DNA from: an uncultured Muribaculaceae bacterium
GTDB lineage: Bacteria > Bacteroidota > Bacteroidia > Bacteroidales > Muribaculaceae
Reading direction: 5' to 3'
Assembly: GCA_910589095.1 (NCBI GenBank)
Contig: CAJUSN010000017.1
Location: 1-25,820 of the forward strand
DNA length: 25,820 bases
Below the pieces are notes generated by a model that had not been told where the DNA came from, searched no databases, and was given only the letters and a program-made list of their open reading frames with translations. A program made the position numbers and the translations under genes. Of this stretch, positions 1 through 8,719 are shown piece after piece (the first letter of the stretch is position 1; each line of letters begins with the position of its first letter).

Positions 1-46
1 CTGTGCAAGTATTTTAAAGTTAAAGGAAGTTAAAATAATTACAGCC

Positions 47-68
47 GTGTTACAATCGGATGTAACAC
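47..68. repeat. Perfect inverted repeat upstream of leuS
   Basis: GTGTTACA (47-54) and TGTAACAC (61-68) are perfect 8-base arms around a 6-base spacer. A second short palindrome, CACACTGTGTG (66-76), overlaps its right edge. No T-run follows, so a terminator is less likely than a protein-binding site. It lies about 110 bases upstream of the leuS -7 box, rather far for a leuS operator, and could instead serve a gene outside the window. The rest of 1-225 holds the leuS promoter and AT-rich sequence; no gene is visible there. Confidence 0.45.
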
Positions 69-154
69 ACTGTGTGTTTGATAAATAAAAGTTGCAACAC
101 TTCTGCGTTTCTCTCTCATTTTTTTCAATTATTTTTTCATGGGTCCGGCTTTCA

Positions 155-185
155 TTGGGCAAACGGAAGATTTTTAGTAATTTTG
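155..185 (+). promoter_or_regulatory. Promoter of the leuS operon
   Basis: TAATTTTG at 178-185 matches the Bacteroidota -7 consensus TAnnTTTG exactly. A TTG at 155-157, 20 bases upstream, can serve as the -33 element. Transcription would start near 190 and leave a leader of about 35 bases before the ATG at 226. The block TTAGTAATTTTGC here recurs in front of the Lrp gene (24791-24803). Confidence 0.7.
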
Positions 186-225
186 CGAAAAACAAGTGAC
201 TAACCTTCTCCATCAGAACTGAAAA

Positions 226-2997
226 ATGGAATACAACCATAAGGACATAGAGTCGCGCTGGCAAAACTATTGGAAAGAACAGCGCACTTATCACACAGAG
301 ATAAATCCGGCCAAGCCTAAATTTTATGTTCTCGACATGTTCCCTTACCCTTCGGGCGCAGGGCTACACGTGGGACATCCGCTTGGTTACATTGCCTCAG
401 ATATATATTCACGCTACAAACGCCAGTGTGGGTTCAATGTACTTCACCCCATGGGCTATGACGCCTACGGCCTTCCGGCTGAACAATACGCCATTCAAAC
501 CGGTCAGCACCCGGAGGTGACCACTGTGACCAACATTGCGCGTTATCGCTCACAGCTTGACAAAATCGGTTTCTGTTACGATTGGGACCGAGAAATCCGC
601 ACCTGCGATCCCGAATATTATAAGTGGACCCAGTGGGCTTTCATTAAAATGTTCAACCATTATTATGATACCGCGCGCCGTCGCGCAATGCCGGTCAGCG
701 ATCTGGTTGCCCATCTCAACACCCACGGTACTGAAGGACTTAACGCAGCAGCCTCAGAAGAACTCTTTTTGACAGCCGAGGAGTGGCGAGCCATGGATGC
801 CAAGGCTCAGAGCGACACTCTGATGAACTACCGCATTGCTTATCTCGGTAACACCATGGTTAACTGGTGCGCCGAACTGGGAACCGTTCTGGCCAACGAT
901 GAAGTCAGCGAAGGCGTATCCATCCGCGGCGGCTATCCCGTGGAGCAGAAAGTGATGTATCAATGGTGTTTGCGCGTCTCAGCTTATGCAGAACGTCTGC
1001 TTGAAGGTCTTGACACTGTTGACTGGACCGAATCGCTGAAGGAAACTCAGCGAAACTGGATTGGACGGTCAGAAGGTGCTGAAATGCGCTTCCCTATAGC
1101 AGATTCCGAAATTGAACTCGAAATATTCACCACTCGCGCCGACACTGTGTTTGGCGTAACCTTTATGGTTCTCGCCCCTGAAAGCGAATATGTTGACCTT
1201 GTAACCACTCCCGAGTGCAAGGCCAATGTGGAGGAATACATCAAAAGCATCAAGCATAAAACCGAGCGCGAGCGCATGATCGACAAGAAGGTTAGCGGCG
1301 TGTTCACCGGAGCCTATGCAATCAATCCTCTATCAGGCAAAAAAATCCCCGTGTGGGTGAGTGACTATGTGCTTGCCGGCTATGGTACAGGAGCCATAAT
1401 GGCGGTACCCGCGCACGACTCACGCGACTACGCTTTCGCCCGTCATTTCAATCTCCCCGTGATTCCTCTCATTGAGGGTGCGGATGTAAGCGAAGAGAGC
1501 TTTGACGCCAAGAGTGGCAAGATGATCAACTCTTGTGGTGGCGGACTCGATCTCAACGGCATGGAAGTTAAAGATGCCATTGCCGAAGCCAAACGCTTCA
1601 TTGAGGAGAAGGGCATAGGCAAGGTGAAGGTCAATTACCGCCTCCGCGATGCCATTTTCAGCCGCCAGCGCTATTGGGGAGAACCTTTCCCCGTTTATTA
1701 TAAGGAGGGAATACCCCACACTCTTGAAATCAAGGATCTGCCGCTTCTTCTCCCCGAGGTCGACAAGTATCTGCCCACCGAAACCGGCGAGCCCCCTCTG
1801 GGCCGCGCCAAAAACTGGACTTCGGCCGACGGATTTCCCCTTGAACTTTGCACTATGCCCGGTTTCGCCGGATCATCGGCCTACTACCTCCGCTATATGG
1901 ATCCTCGCAACAGCGAGGCGCTGGTGTCAAAAGAGGCTAACCAATACTGGCGTAACGTCGACCTCTACATCGGAGGTACCGAACACGCAACCGGACACCT
2001 CATCTACAGCCGTTTCTGGAACAAATTCCTTTATGACCTGGACATTGTGTGCGAACCGGAACCCTTCAAAAAGCTCATCAATCAGGGCATGATCCAGGGC
2101 CGAAGCAACTTTGTTTATCGCATCAAGGACACCAACACATTCGTCAGTGCCGGACTGCGCAAGGATTATGATGTTACGCCAATCCACGTTGATGTCAACA
2201 TCGTAACAAACGACATTCTTGACCTTGACGCCTTCCGCGCATGGCGTCCCGACTTCGCCAATGCCGAATTCGTACTTGAAGATGGGAAATATGTGTGCGG
2301 TTATGCAGTTGAGAAAATGTCAAAATCGATGTTCAATGTTGTGAACCCCGACGATATTGTGGAGCGCTACGGTGCCGACACCCTTCGTCTCTACGAAATG
2401 TTCCTCGGTCCGCTTGAGCAGAGCAAACCGTGGGACACCAACGGCATCGACGGCGTGAACCGTTTCCTAAAGAAACTTTGGGGACTCTTCTACAAGGGCG
2501 ACACTCTCACGGTAACCGACACCGAACCGTCGGCCGATTCGCTCAAGAGCATCCACAAACTCATCAAGAAGGTAACAGCCGACATCGAGAACTTCTCTTA
2601 CAACACTTCGGTCGCCGCTTTCATGATCTGCGTCAATGAGTTGTCGGCTCAGAAATGCACCTCACGCACCGTGCTTGAACCTCTGGTAGCGGTGGTGGCA
2701 CCCTTCGCGCCCCACATTGCCGAGGAACTCTGGCACGCTATGGGACACGACACCTCGGTGTGCGATGCCCAGTGGCCCTCTTACAACGAGGAATACCTCA
2801 AGGAATCCATGACCCGCTATCCCGTTTCGTTCAACGGAAAAGTACGCTTCAACATCGAGCTCCCCGCCGACACGCCCCGTGAAGAGGTTGAGAGAGCCGC
2901 ACTTTCACATGAAAGCGCCGCCAAATGGACCGAAGGCAAAACGGTGAGAAAAGTGATTGTGGTGCCGGGCAAGATTGTGAATGTGGTGGTTGGATAA
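226..2997 (+). CDS. leuS: Leucyl-tRNA synthetase
   Basis: Class I aminoacyl-tRNA synthetase that charges tRNA-Leu in the cytoplasm. The 923-residue length fits the large Bacteroidota LeuRS. The HIGH signature is present as HVGH (residues 48-51) after FPYPSGAGL, and KMSKS lies at residues 697-701. Between them are the CP1 editing-domain features: TTRADTVFGV, and YGTGAIMAVPAHDSRD, which carries the conserved aspartate region that clears mischarged tRNA. The tRNA-recognition block IGGTEHATGHLIYSRFW and the C-terminal anticodon-binding helices are also intact. The ATG at 226 is preceded by a good -7 box. The RdgB gene follows after 32 bases and a PorZ-like gene after that, so the three probably share a transcript. 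Confidence 0.98.
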   Translation: MEYNHKDIESRWQNYWKEQRTYHTEINPAKPKFYVLDMFPYPSGAGLHVGHPLGYIASDIYSRYKRQCGFNVLHPMGYDAYGLPAEQYAIQTGQHPEVTTVTNIARYRSQLDKIGFCYDWDREIRTCDPEYYKWTQWAFIKMFNHYYDTARRRAMPVSDLVAHLNTHGTEGLNAAASEELFLTAEEWRAMDAKAQSDTLMNYRIAYLGNTMVNWCAELGTVLANDEVSEGVSIRGGYPVEQKVMYQWCLRVSAYAERLLEGLDTVDWTESLKETQRNWIGRSEGAEMRFPIADSEIELEIFTTRADTVFGVTFMVLAPESEYVDLVTTPECKANVEEYIKSIKHKTERERMIDKKVSGVFTGAYAINPLSGKKIPVWVSDYVLAGYGTGAIMAVPAHDSRDYAFARHFNLPVIPLIEGADVSEESFDAKSGKMINSCGGGLDLNGMEVKDAIAEAKRFIEEKGIGKVKVNYRLRDAIFSRQRYWGEPFPVYYKEGIPHTLEIKDLPLLLPEVDKYLPTETGEPPLGRAKNWTSADGFPLELCTMPGFAGSSAYYLRYMDPRNSEALVSKEANQYWRNVDLYIGGTEHATGHLIYSRFWNKFLYDLDIVCEPEPFKKLINQGMIQGRSNFVYRIKDTNTFVSAGLRKDYDVTPIHVDVNIVTNDILDLDAFRAWRPDFANAEFVLEDGKYVCGYAVEKMSKSMFNVVNPDDIVERYGADTLRLYEMFLGPLEQSKPWDTNGIDGVNRFLKKLWGLFYKGDTLTVTDTEPSADSLKSIHKLIKKVTADIENFSYNTSVAAFMICVNELSAQKCTSRTVLEPLVAVVAPFAPHIAEELWHAMGHDTSVCDAQWPSYNEEYLKESMTRYPVSFNGKVRFNIELPADTPREEVERAALSHESAAKWTEGKTVRKVIVVPGKIVNVVVG

Positions 2998-3029
2998 TAA
3001 CAGACCGACCCATCACGTTATATAATCGT

Positions 3030-3623
3030 ATGACAACACCTGCACCACGAAAAATAGTATTCGCTACCAACAATCGCCATAAGCTCCGCGAAATTCGCGA
3101 GATTATGGGCGATGGTTGGCAAGTGATGTCTCTTGAAGAGATTGGCTGCCACGACGACATCCCCGAAACTGCCGACACCCTGCGCGGCAATGCGGAAATC
3201 AAAGCCCGTTATGTGAAAACCCATTACGGCTACGATTGCTTTGCCGACGACACCGGCCTCCTCGTCGATGCGCTCAACGGCGCCCCGGGTGTTTACTCGG
3301 CACGTTACGCCGGACCGGGCCATGATTCGGCTGCCAATATGGCTTTGTTGCTCAAAAATCTTGAGGGACAGGCCAATCGCAAAGCCCATTTCTCCACCGT
3401 CATTTGTCTTATTTGCGGGGATGAAACCCGCTTTTTCGAGGGCCGCGTGGATGGTGAAATCACCTTGAACCCTGCTGGAGCCGAGGGCTTTGGCTACGAC
3501 CCTGTATTCCGCCCCGATGGAGAGATCCGGACTTTCGCCGAAATGACCGATGCCGAGAAGAATGCCATCAGCCACCGTGGACGTGCCACAAGGCAGCTCA
3601 CCGCATTCCTCGCATCTATCTGA
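3030..3623 (+). CDS. rdgB: Non-canonical purine NTP pyrophosphatase (RdgB/HAM1 family)
   Basis: Hydrolyses ITP, dITP and XTP to monophosphates, keeping deaminated purines out of DNA and RNA. The 197-residue protein begins with the family signature IVFATNNRHKLREI (nucleotide binding). It continues with DDTGLLVDALNGAPGVYSARYAG, which holds the acidic catalytic and metal-binding residues, and GFGYDPVF, the base-recognition loop. It ends with the conserved SHRGRA segment. The frame is open further upstream into the end of leuS, but homologues begin just before the IVFATNN strand, so the ATG at 3030 is preferred. It sits 32 bases after leuS and 23 bases before the PorZ-like gene, consistent with one operon. 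No separate promoter is visible. Confidence 0.95.
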   Translation: MTTPAPRKIVFATNNRHKLREIREIMGDGWQVMSLEEIGCHDDIPETADTLRGNAEIKARYVKTHYGYDCFADDTGLLVDALNGAPGVYSARYAGPGHDSAANMALLLKNLEGQANRKAHFSTVICLICGDETRFFEGRVDGEITLNPAGAEGFGYDPVFRPDGEIRTFAEMTDAEKNAISHRGRATRQLTAFLASI

Positions 3624-3646
3624 CCTTCACTCTCACCTCATCACCT

Positions 3647-6091
3647 ATGAAACATCTTTCCCATCTTCTCCTTGCTTTCCTGTCGGTTATCTCCTGCAGT
3701 TTTACGCTTCATGCTCAGACCGGCACTTGGGAAGCTGTGGCCTCGTTCACATTTCCTCCTCAAAAAGTGATTGACACCGGCTCTAAAGTCTATTACCTGT
3801 CAGGCAATGCCCTGTTCAGTTACGACAAAAAAGCTGATGAGAGTCACGCATACACCTCCTCCAACCTCCTCAACGCACCCTCGGCAACCGGAATCTATTA
3901 CAACACCGAAGGCAAATATCTGTTAATCGCATACTCCACAGGCAACATTGATCTGCTGTATGACGACGGGCACCTTGTCAACATGTCGGACATTTCCGAC
4001 TCTTCCATTGACCCGCCGCTGACAATCAACGACGTATGCTTCAGCGGCGACCGCATCTATGTGGCCACTAATTTCGGATTAGTGGAATTCAACGGCACGC
4101 GCCATGAAGTGGTGCAGTCCGGCATCTACTCAACGCCCGTGAACGCCGTGACAGTGATTGACGGCAACGTTGTCATCTCTGCCGACGGAATGTTGCTCTT
4201 TGCGCCATGCGGAAGTCGTTTCCCCTCGCTCTCCCAATTCACATCTCTGGGAGCTTGCACACCGCTCACCTCCATTCTCCCCCTCTCAGGGACCGACATT
4301 CTCGCCATAACAACAGATAAGCATAACACATTGCGTCGGCTTTCACTTGATTTTAACACACCGGCTATAACGTCGCAAAACACCATAGCTGCCCATACAC
4401 CCGGTTTTGATCTTTCTCAGGCCGAAGACGGAAAGTTCTATTACGTGGCCGACGGAAACCTATATTCCGTCAATCCCCAAAACCCGTCCGAAACGCTGCT
4501 CGCCCAGCTACCCGACACATTTGCCGGTTGTCGCATAGGCACAGCCGACGGTGCAGAAGCCATTTGGTCGCTAACTCGCGACGGCTTGGCTTGCCACGGT
4601 TTTGGCTCCGACGGTAGTGTGACACTTATCTCTGACCGATACCGGCCCGCAGAATTTTCAGTCAGGGAGATTTGCTACCTTGTCCCCTCTCCGCAGGCCG
4701 ACCGTCTGTTCGTTACCAACAACGGAACCACCACCTATCGCTTCGACAAGCCCGGAACAGCAGGTTTTAATAAACCATTCACCGCCTCATGCATTGACCT
4801 CATTTCCGGCGAAACATCTGATGTTACCCCATATCCCGTGGATGCGGTGATCTACCGCGCTAAAGAGGCGCAAAATTCTGTGGGCAAATACCTGGTAGGG
4901 CCCACATCCATTGCCTTTGACCCCGATGACAAGGATGTGTTTTACGCTTCATCGTCCGTTGACGGCATTTACAAAATGCGAGCAGGTGAGCGGGAGGGAG
5001 TCTACGGCCTTGACCACACCCCGTTGGAAAAAATCGATGAGCGTGCCATTGCCTACCGCGTCAGCACCGACCAATTCGGCAACCTGTGGCTCTTCACCAC
5101 CACTGATGCCTCCACCGCCCGCCCCCTCTTCATTCTCCCGGCCGACAAACGTCGCCTTGACCCGCAGCAGATACAGGCCTCAGATTGGTTCACCCCCGAT
5201 ACTCGCTCCGTTGGCTACACCGGTGGTCAGGATGTACAGATAGTCCACTGCAAACGATCCAACATAACATTTGTAGCTGACCATAACACATCCAACCTGC
5301 TCTTTGTCTATGACAATCGCGGAACCCAATCGCTCACTGATGACCGGATGGCCCGCGTGACACGCATCACTGACCAGGATGGCAACACCTTCACGCCCAA
5401 CTACACGTCGGCTCTCTGTGAGGATCGCGACGGTGCCGTTTGGGTAGGTACTGACCAGGGCATCTACATAATTCCGAATCCATCATCGGCAGTGACCGAC
5501 AATCTCACCGTGCGCCGCGCGAAAGTGCCGAAGAACGACGGCTCCAACACCGCCGAATATCTTCTCGGAACCGACCTCATCTACAGCATATCCACCGATG
5601 CAGCCAACCGCAAATGGATTGCAACCAAAGCCTCCGGGCTTTTCCTCGTGTCGGCCGATGGCTCCGAAATTCTTCGCCAGTTCACCGACGAGAACTCGCC
5701 CCTCCCCTCCAAGGATATCTATTCCGTGTATGCCGATCCCAACTCATCCACCGTGTATGTTGGCACTGCCGAAGGCCTCTTCACCTACACTTCCGATGCC
5801 TCTCCGGCCATGGATTCATTCAGCGATATAGTGGTTTACCCCAATCCGGTTGCCCCTGACTACTCCGGACCCATCTACATAAAAGGGCTCATGGATGATT
5901 CACTGGTAAAGATTGCCGACTCAGCCGGCAACGTTGTACATCAAGGTCGCTCCCAGGGCGGCATGTTCAGCTGGGACGGTTGTAACGGTGCCGGACGTCC
6001 TGTCCCATCCGGTGTATACTTTGTGTTTGCCTCACAAGGGTCCGACAGTGGCAACAAGGGCGGAACTGCCAAATTCATGATAGTGCGGTAA
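3647..6091 (+). CDS. PorZ-like type IX secretion protein with C-terminal sorting domain
   Basis: 814-residue exported protein. Residues 1-23 form a signal peptide (hydrophobic core, cleavage after LHAQ). The next 650 or so residues are beta-propeller repeats. The N-terminal part resembles PorZ of Porphyromonas (KVYYLSGNALFSYDKK, LLIAYSTGNIDLLYDDG, IYVATNFGLVEFNG). Later repeats resemble two-component-regulator propellers (DRDGAVWVGTDQGIYII). Residues about 726-814 are a T9SS type A sorting domain (VVYPNPV, then VKIADSAGNVV, WDGCNGAGRPVPSGVYF). In P. gingivalis PorZ sits on the surface, works with PorU, and delivers the lipopolysaccharide anchor to cargo; that role is inferred here from resemblance. 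It could also be another propeller protein with a sorting domain. Its stop codon abuts that of the convergent acyltransferase gene. Confidence 0.8.
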   Translation: MKHLSHLLLAFLSVISCSFTLHAQTGTWEAVASFTFPPQKVIDTGSKVYYLSGNALFSYDKKADESHAYTSSNLLNAPSATGIYYNTEGKYLLIAYSTGNIDLLYDDGHLVNMSDISDSSIDPPLTINDVCFSGDRIYVATNFGLVEFNGTRHEVVQSGIYSTPVNAVTVIDGNVVISADGMLLFAPCGSRFPSLSQFTSLGACTPLTSILPLSGTDILAITTDKHNTLRRLSLDFNTPAITSQNTIAAHTPGFDLSQAEDGKFYYVADGNLYSVNPQNPSETLLAQLPDTFAGCRIGTADGAEAIWSLTRDGLACHGFGSDGSVTLISDRYRPAEFSVREICYLVPSPQADRLFVTNNGTTTYRFDKPGTAGFNKPFTASCIDLISGETSDVTPYPVDAVIYRAKEAQNSVGKYLVGPTSIAFDPDDKDVFYASSSVDGIYKMRAGEREGVYGLDHTPLEKIDERAIAYRVSTDQFGNLWLFTTTDASTARPLFILPADKRRLDPQQIQASDWFTPDTRSVGYTGGQDVQIVHCKRSNITFVADHNTSNLLFVYDNRGTQSLTDDRMARVTRITDQDGNTFTPNYTSALCEDRDGAVWVGTDQGIYIIPNPSSAVTDNLTVRRAKVPKNDGSNTAEYLLGTDLIYSISTDAANRKWIATKASGLFLVSADGSEILRQFTDENSPLPSKDIYSVYADPNSSTVYVGTAEGLFTYTSDASPAMDSFSDIVVYPNPVAPDYSGPIYIKGLMDDSLVKIADSAGNVVHQGRSQGGMFSWDGCNGAGRPVPSGVYFVFASQGSDSGNKGGTAKFMIVR

Positions 6092-7105
6092 TCATTTGCT
6101 CACAAGGAAACGTAGCCACCGCTCTACCACCCATATCACAGGCAGACATAGGGCAAATGCAGCTGTGGCCATAATCAGACCTCGCCCCACTCCGGCAGTC
6201 AGCTCTGCAGGCTCCACACCTGCGCCAAACAGAATCACTCCTTTTATAGCCGAAAAGGCAAGTAGATGAAATCCGCATATCAGCAGTGTACCACGTGACA
6301 TAAAGCGGATGAAAACACCATCACCCGCCAGCTTGCAAAAATAGCCACCCATCTGCACCACCATCAACGTTCCCCCGGTGGCTGTCAACACAAACCACAT
6401 CGGATTGCCCAACGCACCCATAAAGAACGCCGTGGGACGGTTTAAACTCAAGCCCAGCCCCGTGAGTGCCACCCCAAACAGAAGCAGCAACACGTTCGGC
6501 GCAGCCAACCGCGCCATCACCTCCCTCCGGGATGCTGCGAAATGTCCCGCTGCATAGAAGGCGAGAGCTCCGGCGCAGGGTGCAAGTGTGAGAGGCAAAG
6601 CAATCCCCTCATCAGGCGCGAAAATACTCAATGCTCCGGCCACAATATACGCCACCAGAGCGATCACCCAGTCCGGCAGAATACGCCCGAGGTGATAATA
6701 CACCATCTCCACCACAAAGAAGCACAACAGTGACCACAGCGGAATGTCATGCACCAACCCGGATGGCAACCCCAGAGCAACGGCAATCAGCGGCTCATGC
6801 CATTCCATCCCAGCAGCTGCGTCATCGCCATAGTGTCGGAGCACTGTCACCCATGCAAGATACGCCACCGCATTGATCCAAAGATATGGCACCACCAACT
6901 GCCGGAAACGCTTGTAGGCAAAAGTTCCGAAATCAGGGTTGCGCCTCCGCGAGAACAAAAAGCCGGAGAGGAAGAAAAATGTAGGCATCACAAAGCTGTT
7001 GATGGCCACCGTCAGTTCTCCCGAACAATGTGTGTGGAGTAGCACCACAAGATATATTGCTATGGTTTTCGCGTAGTCAACCCACCCTATGCGCTTGTCA
7101 CTCAT
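6092..7105 (-). CDS. Acyltransferase-3 family membrane protein
   Basis: Integral membrane protein of about 337 residues with roughly ten hydrophobic segments. The N terminus RIGWVDYAKTIAIYLVVLLHTH is typical of acyltransferase family 3, with a histidine at the end of the first helix where the catalytic histidine is expected. The motif FFLSGFLFSRRR after helix 2 also fits. Such enzymes move acetyl or other acyl groups onto lipid- or polymer-linked sugars across the inner membrane; the substrate cannot be told from sequence. The ATG at 7105 is preferred because homologues start close to the WVDYAK motif. An ATG at 7120 is the alternative and adds five residues. With the ATG at 7105 the gene overlaps the end of the phosphoethanolamine transferase gene by 8 bases (ATGAGTGA), so the two are probably translationally coupled. 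Confidence 0.85.
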   Translation of the reverse strand: MSDKRIGWVDYAKTIAIYLVVLLHTHCSGELTVAINSFVMPTFFFLSGFLFSRRRNPDFGTFAYKRFRQLVVPYLWINAVAYLAWVTVLRHYGDDAAAGMEWHEPLIAVALGLPSGLVHDIPLWSLLCFFVVEMVYYHLGRILPDWVIALVAYIVAGALSIFAPDEGIALPLTLAPCAGALAFYAAGHFAASRREVMARLAAPNVLLLLFGVALTGLGLSLNRPTAFFMGALGNPMWFVLTATGGTLMVVQMGGYFCKLAGDGVFIRFMSRGTLLICGFHLLAFSAIKGVILFGAGVEPAELTAGVGRGLIMATAAFALCLPVIWVVERWLRFLVSK

Positions 7106-8639
7106 TGCGGTCTGAATCATGGAACATACTGTTTTTAAGCTCCAACACCGGCGTGTCTACATCCCCGGCATGAAGCACTGTGTGGAAAATGGCATCAGTG
7201 GTGCAAGCCTTCGCTCTATTCTTTTTTAGCGCTGACACCTTCTGCGGATATAATGCGGCAAACTCGGGCGAATACCATACCAGACAAGCCGTGGGATGAA
7301 GCTGAGGATTATCTTCGGCATGAAGATATTTCCCATCTTCGCCAAGAGCCTCGCCATGATCCGATATGAATATCACCACAGCATTACGTCCGCGTAGCAT
7401 ATCGGTCACATCGGCCAGAAAGCTGTCCGTGGCAAGAATGGTGTTGTCATAGGAGTTTACCATCTGCTCCCGAGTGAGCTCACTCACCACTCTGCTGTCG
7501 GTTTCGGGCTGGAACTTAGCCAATGAGTCAGGATAATGCGACCGGTACCACCAATGCGAGCCAATTGTGTGCATCACAATAAGTCCACGTCCCGTCGCCT
7601 TCTCCAGCGCCTTTCCAAATGGCTCGAGAAGGTCCGAATCAAGCCACTTTTCATAAGCGTAAAATGTACGTGCCCCGTTGCATTGCACCAGTGTGTCGGC
7701 CTCATGCATGAAATAGGCATAGGTGTTCACCGCATCCTGATTCGAGAGCCATGCAGTCCGGAATCCGGCCTTATTAAAAAGTGTGATGAATGACTGTTCC
7801 GTAAAAGCGGCGTCGGGATTCTCGCCATGCGCTCGTGTCATTATACGTGGCACACTCAGATGCGTGTAAACAAAATCGGTGGTCACGTTGGGAAAACTCA
7901 CCACACCACTGTCACGCGCCAAGCGCGGTGTTGTAGGGCGATGGTAGCCGTTCAGTTGCAAATGGTCAGGTCTGAGCGACTCACCTATCACCAGCACTAC
8001 CATAGGAGCGTTCTCCGGCGCCACGGCATCAGTGGCTTCATAAGTGTCACGCAGTTCACTAACAGCCTCCCGGTTGAGCAAATACCCCTCTACCGCATAC
8101 CAAAACGAATAAGGCACACGAGCTGACACCGGAGCCTTAAACCGCTTTATAACAGTCACAGGCAACAGTACCGCAACGAGGAATCCGCAAGCCCACAAAG
8201 CCTGCGGGCGGGGAGAACGCACATGAACAAACCGTACCCAAGCCAGCGCAGCACCGACAGCCAACGCTAACAGCACGGCACCAACCAGTTTGAATGTAAT
8301 TACCGAGGCCCAGGTATTAAAATCGTTGGTAAGCGCCAGCTCAATAAGCACCGGCGTCAATGAAAGGCCCATTGTAAGCTTGTAATATCCCACGGCTGCC
8401 GAGCAAACCATGAGCAACGGAGCAGTCACTGCCCAAACCCATCGGTTGACAGCCAACAGCCCTATCACTGCCGACGCGGCTGCACTGACCACAAGCCACT
8501 GGCCTGCCAGTGAGGCGGCCCCCCGCCAGCCGGCCAGCGGAGAACCTGCAAATTCCATGCCCACAAACATCAAGGCATAAAACGCAGATACAACGGCCCA
8601 AAATGCCGAAAACTTAAATTTGGCCGGAATTCTTTCCAT
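7098..8639 (-). CDS. Phosphoethanolamine transferase (EptA-like, sulfatase fold)
   Basis: 513-residue inner-membrane enzyme, probably moving phosphoethanolamine from phosphatidylethanolamine to lipid A or another envelope glycolipid. About five hydrophobic helices fill residues 5-165. A periplasmic alkaline-phosphatase/sulfatase domain follows. VLVIGESLRPDHLQLNGYHR holds the metal-binding glutamate (about 220). YTHLSVPR supplies the probable nucleophile threonine (about 259). MHTIGSHWWY (His about 357) and ISDHGEALGEDG (Asp-His about 427-428) complete the metal site. The open frame extends to a TTG at 8648, but that TTG lies inside a -7-like box, so the ATG at 8639 (MERIPAKF) is chosen. It overlaps the downstream acyltransferase gene, suggesting joint envelope modification. 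The exact acceptor is unknown. Confidence 0.88.
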   Translation of the reverse strand: MERIPAKFKFSAFWAVVSAFYALMFVGMEFAGSPLAGWRGAASLAGQWLVVSAAASAVIGLLAVNRWVWAVTAPLLMVCSAAVGYYKLTMGLSLTPVLIELALTNDFNTWASVITFKLVGAVLLALAVGAALAWVRFVHVRSPRPQALWACGFLVAVLLPVTVIKRFKAPVSARVPYSFWYAVEGYLLNREAVSELRDTYEATDAVAPENAPMVVLVIGESLRPDHLQLNGYHRPTTPRLARDSGVVSFPNVTTDFVYTHLSVPRIMTRAHGENPDAAFTEQSFITLFNKAGFRTAWLSNQDAVNTYAYFMHEADTLVQCNGARTFYAYEKWLDSDLLEPFGKALEKATGRGLIVMHTIGSHWWYRSHYPDSLAKFQPETDSRVVSELTREQMVNSYDNTILATDSFLADVTDMLRGRNAVVIFISDHGEALGEDGKYLHAEDNPQLHPTACLVWYSPEFAALYPQKVSALKKNRAKACTTDAIFHTVLHAGDVDTPVLELKNSMFHDSDRNE

Positions 8640-8645
8640 CAACTG

Positions 8646-8653
8646 CAAAAGTA
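8646..8653 (-). promoter_or_regulatory. Possible -7 box for the phosphoethanolamine transferase operon
   Basis: Read on the minus strand, 8653-8646 is TACTTTTG, an exact TAnnTTTG match. Transcription from it would begin almost at the ATG at 8639, so the message would be leaderless or nearly so, or else the match is fortuitous. No clear -33 TTTG is visible at the usual spacing. Confidence 0.4.
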
Positions 8654-8677
8654 CATATTTTTCTCATGATTTTTTCC

Positions 8678-8685
8678 TATTTTTG
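8678..8685 (+). promoter_or_regulatory. -7 box for the exported protein gene at 8720
   Basis: TATTTTTG is an exact match to TAnnTTTG. A start point near 8690 would exclude the in-frame ATG at 8666 and supports translation from the ATG at 8720, with a leader of about 30 bases. It diverges from the minus-strand box at 8646-8653, with only 24 bases between the two. Confidence 0.6.
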
Positions 8686-8719
8686 CATAAACTCCATTAA
8701 CACATCACACAACACACCC

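Noticed and set aside
3018..3575. A 185-codon antisense frame opposite rdgB.
   Set aside because: The sense frame has every RdgB motif; the antisense product has no recognisable features.
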